Under the pieces are notes generated by a model. That model made no database searches. It was not told the DNA's origin and worked only from the letters and a program-made list of their open reading frames with translations. From Bacteroidota bacterium (lineage in GTDB: Bacteria; Bacteroidota; Bacteroidia; Bacteroidales; VadinHA17): a stretch of DNA of 64,000 nucleotides. A program made the position numbers and the translations under genes. Where the stretch lies: the NCBI GenBank assembly GCA_011050615.1, contig DRFJ01000056.1, positions 39,570-103,569 on the forward strand, written 5' to 3'. Shown piece by piece: positions 10,148-19,500 of this stretch (within the stretch, counting starts at the first letter, position 1; every line of letters begins with the position of its first letter).

Positions 10148-10759
10148 TCAGAATGGTAATGTGATTTGCTGCGACAGCGGGATGCCGAAGTCGGTTTCAA
10201 CATATTCAATAAGCTGTGGAAAGAACTCCATGAAATCCTCTCCCAGGATGTAATAATTTTTTTTAAAAGTCTTGATGGCATATTTTGACTCGGAAGGCAG
10301 GCTGGTCCTTTTACTAAGGGTTGACAGTACGTTTTTTAAACCCTTGCTTGTTTTATAAGATTCGATCCAGTTATTGATAATAAAAAAGGGGAACCTGTCC
10401 TGTACTTTCGGTGGTAATATATCATAGTTATTTACCATAGCCCTGTAAAACTGGTAGGTAACGCTTTCAATAGGCCGGCGCGAGAAAGTGTCCCATTCCT
10501 TCGTAAGGTAATGGTCATAAATTATGTCAATAACAACACCGGCATATTTATGATATTTGCGTGTGAAGAGGATCTTACTGCGCTGAACAACAGGGTGTTT
10601 GTCCGTGAAATCATCTATGTGCCTGTGCAGTATTATCCCTTTCTTTATAAGCTCCGGGTATTTAAGATAATCTCGGCCTTTGACATAATCGCCTATGTAG
10701 TTGCCAATAATTATCTCATCAGAATCACCTGACAGATATATATGGGCAAGTACATTCAT
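10148..10759 (-). CDS. AcpH-like acyl carrier protein phosphodiesterase (DUF479)
   Basis: 203 residues, the normal size for the family. The N-terminus 'MNVLAHIYLS', the Gly-Asp-Tyr-Val-Lys-Gly stretch, and the His-Arg-x-Ile-Asp-x-Phe-Thr-Asp-x-His-Pro motif are the hallmarks of AcpH, an HD-like all-alpha hydrolase that removes 4'-phosphopantetheine from acyl carrier protein. The conserved His and Asp residues are present. It is a single gene on the minus strand, convergent with rodA with no bases between the stops, so no terminator can lie between them. Whether its substrate is ACP in this organism is inferred from the family. Confidence 0.85.
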   Translation of the reverse strand: MNVLAHIYLSGDSDEIIIGNYIGDYVKGRDYLKYPELIKKGIILHRHIDDFTDKHPVVQRSKILFTRKYHKYAGVVIDIIYDHYLTKEWDTFSRRPIESVTYQFYRAMVNNYDILPPKVQDRFPFFIINNWIESYKTSKGLKNVLSTLSKRTSLPSESKYAIKTFKKNYYILGEDFMEFFPQLIEYVETDFGIPLSQQITLPF

Positions 10760-11018
10760 CTTTTAAATCAGTTTACTTTTATTCAGTATTTGAAAATAAT
10801 TATTTAAGCCCGGGGATAAAAACATTTTCTTTAACATATCGGGAGGATAGTGCAATAAACATACTAAAGTTCAGCATACCAGCCAATTGACCTGGCTTGC
10901 TCCCTCCTGTAAAAATTTACTCAAATATAAGGAAATTAACCAGTTAAATTATAAATTTGGGGATTCAATTTCAGGATTAAGTCTCATTACTGAAATCATT
11001 AAAAATCAAAATAATATT

Positions 11019-12353
11019 ATGAAAAAAAATGTTATCATAATTGGTGCTGCGGGCAGAGATTTTCATAATTTCAATACTTATTACCGCGACAATGAAGATT
11101 ATAATGTAGTTGCTTTCACGGCAGCCCAGATCCCTGATATAGAGGGAAGGAAATATCCGACGGAGCTGGCCGGCAGTCTGTATCCCGATGGAATACCGAT
11201 ATATGCTGAGGAAGAACTTCCATCACTTATAAAAAAGCTCGATGTTGATGACTGTGCCTTTTGTTACAGCGATATCACCTATAACAAGGTGATGTCAGTA
11301 AGTGCCATTGTTAATGCTGCAGGTGCAAATTTTGTTCTCCTGGGGCCCAATAACACCATGGTAAAAAGTACAAAACCGCTAATTGCCGTTGGCGCAATAC
11401 GTACAGGGTGCGGCAAGAGCCAGACCTCAAGGAGGGTTATTGAACTGCTCATGGAGAAGGGACTTAAGGTGGTGGCCGTACGGCACCCCATGCCCTATGG
11501 TGATCTGAATGCCCAGAAAGTGCAACGGTTTGCAGAAATCAGTGACCTGGAGAAGCATAAATGCACAATTGAGGAAATGGAAGAATATGAACCTCACGTG
11601 GTTCGGGGGAATGTGATTTACGCTGGTGTTGACTATGAGGCTATTCTGAGGGAGGCCGAAAAGGATCCCAAAGGTTGTGATGTAATACTTTGGGACGGTG
11701 GCAATAACGATTTCCCCTTCTATAAGCCCGATCTTACAATTACTGTGACCGATCCACACAGGGCAGGTCATGAACTGAGGTATTACCCCGGAGAAGTAAC
11801 GCTGAGGCTGGCCGATGTGGTTGTTATCAACAAGATGGACAGTTCTGCCCCCGGGGATATTAACACGGTCAGGGAAAGCATCCAGAAAGTAGCTCCGAAA
11901 GCTATTGTTATCGATGGAGCTTCTCCGATAAAAGTTGATAATCCGTTGCTTATTAAAGGAAAGAAAGTGCTGGTTATTGAAGACGGACCAACACTTACCC
12001 ATGGTGAGATGAAAATTGGCGCCGGAGTGGTAGCAGCACAGAAATTCGGTGCAGCAGCCCTGGTCGATCCAAGGCCATATACGGTGGGTAAACTGACAGA
12101 GACCTTTGAAATATATCCCAATATAGGTACATTGCTGCCTGCTATGGGTTATGGAGAACAACAACTCAAAGACCTGGAAGCAACAATCAATAATACCGAA
12201 TGTGACTCAGTGGTTATCGGAACTCCTATCGACCTTAACAGGATAATTAATATCGAGAAGCCCAACACAAGGGTTTACTATGACCTGCAGGAAATAGGAT
12301 ATCCAAACCTTACGGAAGTAATTGATGATTTTGTGAAGAAACACGGATTATAA
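11019..12353 (+). CDS. Cyclic 2,3-diphosphoglycerate synthetase-like P-loop protein
   Basis: 444 residues from the ATG at 11019; the open frame runs further up, but the Met-Lys-Lys-Asn-Val-Ile-Ile-Ile-Gly start is the typical beginning. The N-terminal third is Rossmann-like; then comes a P-loop (Arg-Thr-Gly-Cys-Gly-Lys-Ser, about residue 128) and Asp/Asn-Lys-Met-Asp-like GTPase elements. It resembles CpgS, the archaeal enzyme that cyclises 2,3-bisphosphoglycerate, and the bacterial homologues usually annotated only as GTPase. Whether this organism makes the cyclic compound is unknown. A TAAATTTG box at 10952-10959 could be its promoter. Confidence 0.75.
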   Translation: MKKNVIIIGAAGRDFHNFNTYYRDNEDYNVVAFTAAQIPDIEGRKYPTELAGSLYPDGIPIYAEEELPSLIKKLDVDDCAFCYSDITYNKVMSVSAIVNAAGANFVLLGPNNTMVKSTKPLIAVGAIRTGCGKSQTSRRVIELLMEKGLKVVAVRHPMPYGDLNAQKVQRFAEISDLEKHKCTIEEMEEYEPHVVRGNVIYAGVDYEAILREAEKDPKGCDVILWDGGNNDFPFYKPDLTITVTDPHRAGHELRYYPGEVTLRLADVVVINKMDSSAPGDINTVRESIQKVAPKAIVIDGASPIKVDNPLLIKGKKVLVIEDGPTLTHGEMKIGAGVVAAQKFGAAALVDPRPYTVGKLTETFEIYPNIGTLLPAMGYGEQQLKDLEATINNTECDSVVIGTPIDLNRIINIEKPNTRVYYDLQEIGYPNLTEVIDDFVKKHGL

Positions 12354-12363
12354 GAGACTGGTT

Positions 12364-13659
12364 TTACGGTTTTCCCAGTAAGCCGGACATATTCTTCTTA
12401 TAGGCTTCCACCCCGGGCTGGTCAAAAGGATTTACACCGAGGATATAAGCGCTGAGGGCACAGGATATTTCAAAAAAGTACAGAAGCTGGCCCAGGTACC
12501 GTTCATTTATCCGGGGTATCTTGATTTTTATCACGGGAACACCTCCGGAAACGTGGGCCATTATGGTACCTTCTTCTGCCCTGGCATTAACCTCTGATAA
12601 CCGTTTGCCTGCTATATAATTGAAGTTATCGAGGTTATCTTCATCATGGGGTATAAGCAGCTCTGAATTTATTGATGACACCGACAAAACGGTTTCAAAC
12701 AATATCCTTTTGCCGTCCTGGATATACTGGCCCAGTGAGTGCAGGTCGGTTGTCAGGTTTGCTGATGCGGGGAAGATCCCTTTGCCGTCTTTTCCTTCAC
12801 TTTCACCAAAAAGCTGCTTCCACCACTCGCCTATATAATGAAGCCCGGGCTCATAGTTAACCAACAGCTCAATAAATTTCCCCCTATCGTAAAGAAGATT
12901 TCGTACAGAGGCATAAATAAGGGCGGGATTGGTTTCCGGAGAATTATTATCCCTTGTTTCCTTTGCCATTTCTGCAGCCCCCCTGATCATTTCCTCTATG
13001 TCATAGCCTGCAACAGCTATGGGTAAGAGCCCTGCAGGCGTCAGCACAGAATATCTGCCACCCACATCATCAGGTATAATGAATGATTCATAATCTTCAC
13101 GGTCGGCGAGCTTCCTTAGAGCCCCCTTGTCTGAGTCAGTAACGGCAACGATGTGTTTATTGATCCTGCGGCCTTGCATGTTTTCTTCAAGCTGCTTTTT
13201 AAGTAACCTGAAGGCTATGGCAGGCTCGGTGGTCGTACCTGATTTTGAGATTACTATAATATTAAAAACTTTCCCTTCCAGGTAAGTCATCAGCTTGTAG
13301 TGATAATCCTCACTTATGTTCTGTCCGGCAAACAGTACTTCATGTTTCCTGTCCTTATTATCCTGTTGAATAAAGTCATCAAGAGAGTCAATCACTGATT
13401 TAGACCCGAGATAAGATCCTCCTATGCCTGTTACAACAGTTATATCAGCCTGTTCCCTTAGCCTGCCAGCTACCTTGTTTATTTTTTCCGCCTTCTTCAC
13501 TGACTCTTCGGGGAGATTAAGCCAGCCGGTAAAAGTATTCCCTGCACCCGTCCTGTTTATAAGTTCTTCATAATGGATAACTGATGTCCCGGCTTTTTGT
13601 GCAATCTCCCCGGCGGTGATAAAACTCAGGCAACTGGTGTAATCAATGCTAATGTTCAT
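12364..13659 (-). CDS. pgi: Glucose-6-phosphate isomerase
   Basis: 431 residues, the short form of Pgi. The first SIS half has the Ser-Lys-Ser-Gly-Thr-Thr-Thr-Glu sugar-phosphate motif; the second half has the Gly-Lys-Asp-Gly-Lys-Gly-Ile-Phe-Pro stretch and the conserved late His/Lys region. It interconverts glucose-6-phosphate and fructose-6-phosphate in the cytoplasm. It starts 5 bases after the gpsA stop, so the two are probably one transcript. In many Bacteroidetes these two follow lysS; here lysS lies about 30 kb away. Confidence 0.96.
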   Translation of the reverse strand: MNISIDYTSCLSFITAGEIAQKAGTSVIHYEELINRTGAGNTFTGWLNLPEESVKKAEKINKVAGRLREQADITVVTGIGGSYLGSKSVIDSLDDFIQQDNKDRKHEVLFAGQNISEDYHYKLMTYLEGKVFNIIVISKSGTTTEPAIAFRLLKKQLEENMQGRRINKHIVAVTDSDKGALRKLADREDYESFIIPDDVGGRYSVLTPAGLLPIAVAGYDIEEMIRGAAEMAKETRDNNSPETNPALIYASVRNLLYDRGKFIELLVNYEPGLHYIGEWWKQLFGESEGKDGKGIFPASANLTTDLHSLGQYIQDGKRILFETVLSVSSINSELLIPHDEDNLDNFNYIAGKRLSEVNARAEEGTIMAHVSGGVPVIKIKIPRINERYLGQLLYFFEISCALSAYILGVNPFDQPGVEAYKKNMSGLLGKP

Positions 13660-13664
13660 AATTT

Positions 13665-14663
13665 CTACTTTAATATTTCTATAAGTTTTCTGAATTCATC
13701 TGCCGGATCCGCTTTTTGATATAATATCCTGTAAACAGAATCAGCGATAGGAATATCCACTTTTAATTTCCTGCTAATTTTATTTATACAATCGGAGGCA
13801 TAATAACCTTCTGCCACCATTTCCATCTCCATCAGTGTGAATTTTACCGAATAGCCTCTTCCTATCATATTCCCGAACATCCTGTTACGGCTGAATTTCG
13901 AATAGGCCGTAACAAGAAGGTCCCCGAGATAAGGGGAGCTGTTAAAATCGCGTTCGTTCCGGTAAACAGCCTTTATAAACCTGCACATTTCATTGGCTGC
14001 ATTCGACAGCAGCACGGCAAGGAAATTATCACCATAGCCCAGACCATCTGCCATACCGGCAGCCATGGCATAAATATTTTTTATCACTGCCGCATATTCT
14101 GTTCCCTGTATGTCATCTGAGATGATTGTCTTAAGGTAGTGATTACTGAGCAGGCGTGAGACTTTTTCAGCTGCTGATTTTCCCCGGGAGGCAATGGTAA
14201 GATAGGTTAACTTCTCCATGGCGATTTCTTCAGAATGAGTAGGGCCGGTAAGCACAACCATTTTTTTTACAGGTATATGAAGCCTTTTCTGGAAGTAATC
14301 GCCAACGATATAATTATCTTCAGGTACTATTCCCTTTATTGCAGTGCAGATAATTTTTCCTGATATATCCAGTCTTAATCCGGCAAGACTTTTTTTCAGG
14401 TAGGCAGAGGGGATAACGAAAACAAGAATATCAGCCATGCCGGCAGCTTCATTAATATCCGTGGTCATAAAAAGTTTGCTGCTGTTGAGATTGACAGTAC
14501 TGAGGTATCTTGGGTTGTGCCTGTATTGCCTTATATGTTCTATGATTTCCCTTTCCCGGATATACCAGGCTATACCATCAGCATTGGAGCTGAACATTTT
14601 TACCAGTGCTGTTGCCCAACTGCCTGATCCCAGCACCGCAACTTCCGCTTGTGTTTTACCCAT
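13665..14663 (-). CDS. gpsA: NAD(P)-dependent glycerol-3-phosphate dehydrogenase
   Basis: 332 residues. The N-terminal Rossmann motif Leu-Gly-Ser-Gly-Ser-Trp-Ala-Thr-Ala is clear, followed by the Gly-Pro-Thr-His-Ser-Glu-Glu segment and the Gly-Asp/Asn-rich C-terminal helical domain. It makes sn-glycerol-3-phosphate from dihydroxyacetone phosphate for phospholipid synthesis. It is the first gene of the gpsA-pgi pair on the minus strand. A strong hairpin at 14710-14737 separates it from the gene upstream. Confidence 0.94.
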   Translation of the reverse strand: MGKTQAEVAVLGSGSWATALVKMFSSNADGIAWYIREREIIEHIRQYRHNPRYLSTVNLNSSKLFMTTDINEAAGMADILVFVIPSAYLKKSLAGLRLDISGKIICTAIKGIVPEDNYIVGDYFQKRLHIPVKKMVVLTGPTHSEEIAMEKLTYLTIASRGKSAAEKVSRLLSNHYLKTIISDDIQGTEYAAVIKNIYAMAAGMADGLGYGDNFLAVLLSNAANEMCRFIKAVYRNERDFNSSPYLGDLLVTAYSKFSRNRMFGNMIGRGYSVKFTLMEMEMVAEGYYASDCINKISRKLKVDIPIADSVYRILYQKADPADEFRKLIEILK

Positions 14664-14698
14664 GCCTGAAGATTTGCATAAAGGTAATCATTGCTTAT

Positions 14699-14737
14699 AA
14701 AAACAAATAGCAGGAGCACTTAAATTTGTGCTCCTGC
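14699..14737 (-). terminator. Intrinsic terminator after the head-GIN gene
   Basis: Perfect 10-bp stem (14710-14719 with 14728-14737, arms gcaggagcac/gtgctcctgc) and an 8-base loop. On the minus strand it is followed by a T-rich run at 14709-14699. It lies about 60 bases beyond the stop of the minus-strand gene at 14797 and upstream of gpsA. Confidence 0.75.
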
Positions 14738-14796
14738 CTGAATAATTTAAATGTATTAAAATATATAGTGAAGCCGGTGAAACGGTATAAGGAATG

Positions 14797-15519
14797 CTAT
14801 TTTTTCACTACATCACCCCCACTGGAAGATCTGGCGTCAACATATTTAGGATTGCCATAATAATATATATCACCGGCACTGCTTGCCCTTGCTTTAAGAC
14901 GTTCGCTTACGGTAATTTTTATATCCCCTGCGCTTGAAGAAGAAAGTTCTGCTTCCTTCACTTCAAGATTATAAGCATTGATATCACCGGCACTGCTTGC
15001 TGAGGCTTCAACAAAATCAGCTTTCCCTTTCAGGATAATATCCCCTGCGCTGCTTGTTCTCAGCGATAATTTTTTTGCATAAACCTCCAGCTTGACGTCA
15101 CCTGAACTGGTGGCTGAAATTTTCAGGCTCTCAGTTGTGACGGGTGTCTCTCCAATTATATCGCCGGCACTTGATGTGGATAAATAGTCAACATCTTTCA
15201 TGGTGACATAAACCTTCATCATTTTAGCCCTGCGTATGTTTACATCATCGGGATAAATATGCAAAATGCCATCTTTAATTTCTGTAACAATATATTCAAG
15301 AAGGTTTTCATCGGCCTCAACCACTATCCTGTGGCTGGAGCCTTGATTCAGATAAACATCAATGGCCGAGCTGGTTGTAACACCGGTAAATACAGTTGCC
15401 TTTCTCTCCTCTTTCTTCACATTCCCGTTACCTGTGACCCTGTTTCCCCATTGGGCATCGGCACATGCTACCGTCATAACGCATAAGGATGCGATCATTA
15501 ATAATTTCAGGTTTTTCAT
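14797..15519 (-). CDS. Head-GIN domain (DUF2807) protein, secreted beta-helix/adhesin-like
   Basis: 240 residues. An N-terminal signal peptide with a Cys near residue 19 (Val-Ala-Cys-Ala) could be a lipobox or a plain signal. After a short linker come repeated beta strands with the motif Ser-Ser-Ala-Gly-Asp-Ile occurring about seven times at intervals of some 20 residues, and a final Ser-Ser-Gly-Gly-Asp-Val. This is the DUF2807 'putative auto-transporter adhesin, head GIN domain' pattern found widely in Bacteroidetes. Its function is not established; the regular ladder suggests a right-handed beta-helix at the cell surface or in the periplasm. Confidence 0.85.
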   Translation of the reverse strand: MKNLKLLMIASLCVMTVACADAQWGNRVTGNGNVKKEERKATVFTGVTTSSAIDVYLNQGSSHRIVVEADENLLEYIVTEIKDGILHIYPDDVNIRRAKMMKVYVTMKDVDYLSTSSAGDIIGETPVTTESLKISATSSGDVKLEVYAKKLSLRTSSAGDIILKGKADFVEASASSAGDINAYNLEVKEAELSSSSAGDIKITVSERLKARASSAGDIYYYGNPKYVDARSSSGGDVVKK

Positions 15520-15628
15520 TTCTGATACTTTTTGTTTGACTTGTTTATTCTAAAGACTCTGAAATTTGTATGATGATGCATATGAGGATTGTTAATCCGG
15601 ATACTGAATAAGGATCCGTCTAAGTCTT

Positions 15629-15660
15629 CAAAAAAAGGCCGTCTCGGTTTTTGAGACGGC
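15629..15660 (-). terminator. Intrinsic terminator of the superoxide dismutase gene
   Basis: Stem gccgtctc/gagacggc (15638-15645 with 15653-15660), 7-base loop, and a run of seven A on the plus strand just left of it, that is T on the transcribed minus strand. It sits 34 bases past the stop of the minus-strand sod gene. Confidence 0.85.
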
Positions 15661-15693
15661 TCCTTCGGAATAATTATTTTTTAAGACCCTGGT

Positions 15694-16422
15694 CTACAGG
15701 CTCAGTGCTTTTTCAAAACGTTTGTTTACCTCGTCCCAGTTAATCACATTCCGGAATGCTGATATATAATCAGGTCTTTTGTTCTGGTATTTAAGGTAAT
15801 AGGCATGTTCCCAGACATCAAGGGTCAGCAGTGGGGTGCCTCTTAATTCAGACACATCCATAAGTGGATTATCCTGGTTTGCCGTGCTGCCAGCAAAAAG
15901 TTTTTTATTGGCATCCATAACAAGCCATGTCCAGCCACTGCCAAAGCGTGTTGCAGCAGCATTATTGAATTCATCACGGAATTTCTCCCATGAACCGAAA
16001 TTTTCATCTATGGCTTTCTTCAGCTTTGATGATGGCTCAGATTTATCCGGGCTCATATTATTCCAGAAAAGGGTGTGGTTATAATAGCATCCTCCGTTAT
16101 TCCTTATAGCTGCTGAAAGCTTTGATACCTTTGAGAATACCTGTGATAAGGGAGTTGATTCGTGATCGCTGCCTTTTATTGCAGCAAGATACCTGGTATA
16201 ACATCCGCTGTGATGCCTGTCATAATGTATCTCCATTGTCATCTTATCAATATAGGGTTCGGGGGCATCATATGCATATGGCAGTTCAGGGAATTCATGG
16301 CCTTTGAATTCACCGTTTTTATCTATAGAAAAATCAAATACCGGAGTAGCAAGAAGTTCGGCGGGAATAGCCATTATTACTGCTCCCAGTCCTACTGTGC
16401 TTAAAAATTTTCTTCTTTCCAT
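15694..16422 (-). CDS. Iron/manganese superoxide dismutase with twin-arginine signal
   Basis: 242 residues. The Fe/Mn-SOD fold is clear: a His-Tyr-Asp-Arg-His-His segment, the Tyr-Asn-His-Thr-Leu-Phe-Trp motif, Gly-Ser-Gly-Trp-Thr-Trp, and the metal-binding Asp-Val-Trp-Glu-His-Ala-Tyr-Tyr motif. It dismutates superoxide to oxygen and hydrogen peroxide. The first 25 residues (Glu-Arg-Arg-Lys-Phe-Leu then a hydrophobic stretch and Ala-x-Ala-like site) look like a Tat signal, so the enzyme is probably folded in the cytoplasm with its metal and exported to the periplasm. Iron versus manganese cannot be settled by eye. Confidence 0.93.
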   Translation of the reverse strand: MERRKFLSTVGLGAVIMAIPAELLATPVFDFSIDKNGEFKGHEFPELPYAYDAPEPYIDKMTMEIHYDRHHSGCYTRYLAAIKGSDHESTPLSQVFSKVSKLSAAIRNNGGCYYNHTLFWNNMSPDKSEPSSKLKKAIDENFGSWEKFRDEFNNAAATRFGSGWTWLVMDANKKLFAGSTANQDNPLMDVSELRGTPLLTLDVWEHAYYLKYQNKRPDYISAFRNVINWDEVNKRFEKALSL

Positions 16423-16482
16423 AGTTTATAGTTTTTATTTTACTAACAAACTACTGGGAAGAATGTATATATATGGAATATT

Positions 16483-16516
16483 GGAACCGAACCTTTATTT
16501 CCCGGGGCTCGGTTCC
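16483..16516. other. Inverted repeat between sod and the tricorn gene
   Basis: ggaaccga (16483-16490) pairs with tcggttcc (16509-16516), with an 18-base G+C-rich loop. It lies just past the stop of the minus-strand tricorn gene but has no T run on that strand; on the plus strand it is followed by T-rich sequence. It could be a weak terminator or one of the short dispersed palindromes seen elsewhere in the window. Confidence 0.4.
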
Positions 16517-16526
16517 AGTTTTCATT

Positions 16527-19500
16527 TTATTTCTTTATTTCAAAATAAGCAGGTCTTTTCCAACGTACTGGTGCTTCCGGTTCCTTTTTGAGTTCAATCC
16601 CTTCTGTTTCGACAAGCCTGAGGGCTTCTTCAATAGCTTTCAGCAGCTGGGGATCATTACCCTTTGCCTCTTCGGCAGGGTCCTGCAATACATGAATATC
16701 GGGCGCTATTCCAACAGCTTCAACAGCCCATTCGCCATTGGTATCGAAGAATCCGCCCCTGGGAGCTACCATACGGCCGCCATCAATAAAGGGTGGTGTA
16801 TCCCATGTCCCTACCAGGCCACCCCAGGTACGTGTGCCAATAAGCGGGCCAATACCTTTCTTTTTGAACATGTACGGCATGAGATCACCACCCGATCCGG
16901 CCCTTTCATTTATTATCATAACCTTTGGGCCCCACAGACCTGCCATAGGTGTTGTGAAAGGCCTCCTGTCAGGGGTCTTTGAATTGAAATAGCCCAGGAG
17001 GTCACGGGAGAGAATATCGATTATATAATCGGCTGCCGAGCCTCCGCCATTATTCCTTTCGTCGATTATCGCTCCTTTTTTGTCCTGCTGGGCAAAGAAA
17101 TAACGGTTAAAATACTCATATCCGCCTCTTCCGGTGTTGGGAAGCCAGACATATGCCAGCTTTCCTCCTGATAATGAATCAACCAGCTTCCTGTTACTCT
17201 CTACCCAGTCGGCTGTCCTGAGACCGGATTCACGGGGCACCGGTATCACCGTTATTTGCCGGGAGTTATTGCCGGAAGGATTATCGGCTACAGTAAGTAT
17301 TGTATGTATTCCGGCTGTGCCTTCAAAGTACATGTAAATATTATCTGTAGCCCTGACCTCCTTACCGTTTACCTTTATAATATAGTCTCCTTCATTTACC
17401 TTCATCCCTGGTTGGGCCAGTGGCCCCCTCAGATTTGGATTCCAGTCCTCCCCGGTATAAATTTTCTTAATATAAAACCTCTTATCCCGTATTCCGTAAT
17501 CTGCTCCAAGCAGGCCAACAGGTACCCTTTCAATATCCGGGAAGTCACCACCGCGTGTGTAGGAATGTCCCACCGCAACTTCTCCACCAAGTATATCAAT
17601 GATATAGTTCAGTTCGGAACGGTGTCTTACATGATCGACCCACGGTTCATACCATTCATAAACCTTATCCCACGGTGCACCATGCACATTGTCGACATAG
17701 AGGAAATCCCTCTGGTAACGCCATCCTTCCCTGAAAATTTGTTTCCATTCTTTTACCGGGTCAATTCTTAGACTTATCCCTGCCAGCTTAAGATTTTCCT
17801 CTCCCTGGCCTTTCACCGGGCTTTTCGTTGATGCAATGGCCCAGTTGTTACCCGATCGGTAAAGAATACTTGATTTATCTGCCGATATGCTTGCATAGGA
17901 GATATTCTTAATGAATTCCACAGCTTTCTTTTCACCTAAGTCATATTTGTGAAGAGTGATACTTCTTTCCCCCTGAGGGATTTCTGAAATGAAAACAGTA
18001 TTCTCCGGACCGGGCAGGAGGGATGGGTAATTCCTGTCGGGCATATCAATGGCAATAATCCTTTCAGCTATATTTTCAGGATCTATCTTTACTATTATTT
18101 CTTCTTTTACCTTATCTGTTTCATCCTGTTTACCTCCTTTTTTAGGCTTGACTGCCTCTTTGTCACCCACCTGCTTTTCTTCTGCTTTTTCTTCATCACT
18201 TTCAGGAAGGAAGGGGTTTTCGGCTTCTTCCGAAAGGAGGATCATATACACTGACCTTGTGGTGACAATATCATATCCGCTCATATCCAGCCATCCTGTT
18301 GCCAGACCGTAATTTGTGCTGGCAAGGAAGTACAGGTATTTTCCTGACTCATCCCATACGGGACTGATGGCATCGGCCATTCCGTCTGTTAACATATGCC
18401 TGCTGCCGGTTTCAATATTATATACAAATATTGCCTTGTACTGGTTACCAAGCAGTTTGGCATAGGCTATCCATTTACTGTCGGGCGACCATACGGGGTT
18501 CATTGTCCTGTCAGGGTGAGCATAGGTATCTGAATCAGCAATTTTCACCCTGCCTGTTTCCAGATTTATGTAGTGAAGTTTATAATGTGTATCAGTAAAA
18601 GCTATATATTTTGCATCAGGCGACCATGCCGGTCTGAAGAAGAAAGAAGGATCAGGGATAGTGTATATTTTCTTTCCTGACATGCCATCCTGGTCAGATA
18701 CAACAAGCTGATACTCCCCGCTTTCGTCGCTGAACCATGCCACCTTATCTCCTTTCGGGGACCATACGGGGTACCTGTCAGCTGCTCCGGGAGTATTTGT
18801 AATGTTTCTCCAGCTTCCTTTTTCCCTTGGAACGCTTATTATCTCACCTCGATATTCAAATATTGCTCTTTTCCCTGTTGATGACAATTCTGCATTGCTC
18901 AGGTCCCTTGGCTGTACATCTTCCCACCGTATCCTGGACCAGTGGAAATCTCCTTTAACATTTATTTCCAGTGTTTCGGTTTCATCCGTCTCAGGCTTGA
19001 GTATATGAAGCAGGCCACCCTGTTCATAGATTATTTTATCTTCACCGGCATCAAGACTTTTCACGTCAAAGTTGTCATGATAAGTATGCTGCTTGAGGTC
19101 TTTTGTATTAATATCATAGGACCAGATATTTGAAGCGAAGTCTCTTTCCGAGAGGAAGAAAACCCTGGTGCCAAACCACACAGGGTTCATATGTCTTTCA
19201 TTATCAACCCGTGGTGTTTGTTCGAGGCTCAGGGTTTCCATATCCACAATCCATATGGGTTGTGCCTGTCCACCCCTGTAATTGCGCCATTCGGGATCCC
19301 AGAAGGTAATGGGAGTGTAGGCCAGGTAACGGCCGTCGGGCGATACTTCCCCGTAGGCAGATCGTACCACCGGCAGGGGTTCGGGCATCCCCCCTTCAAT
19401 TGAAACAGTATACAGCCTGTTTGACTTTGTTGGCATGCCTTCCCTCCCCGAACTGAATATTATGTTCTTGCCATCCGGCATCCACCCCTGTACCTTGTCA

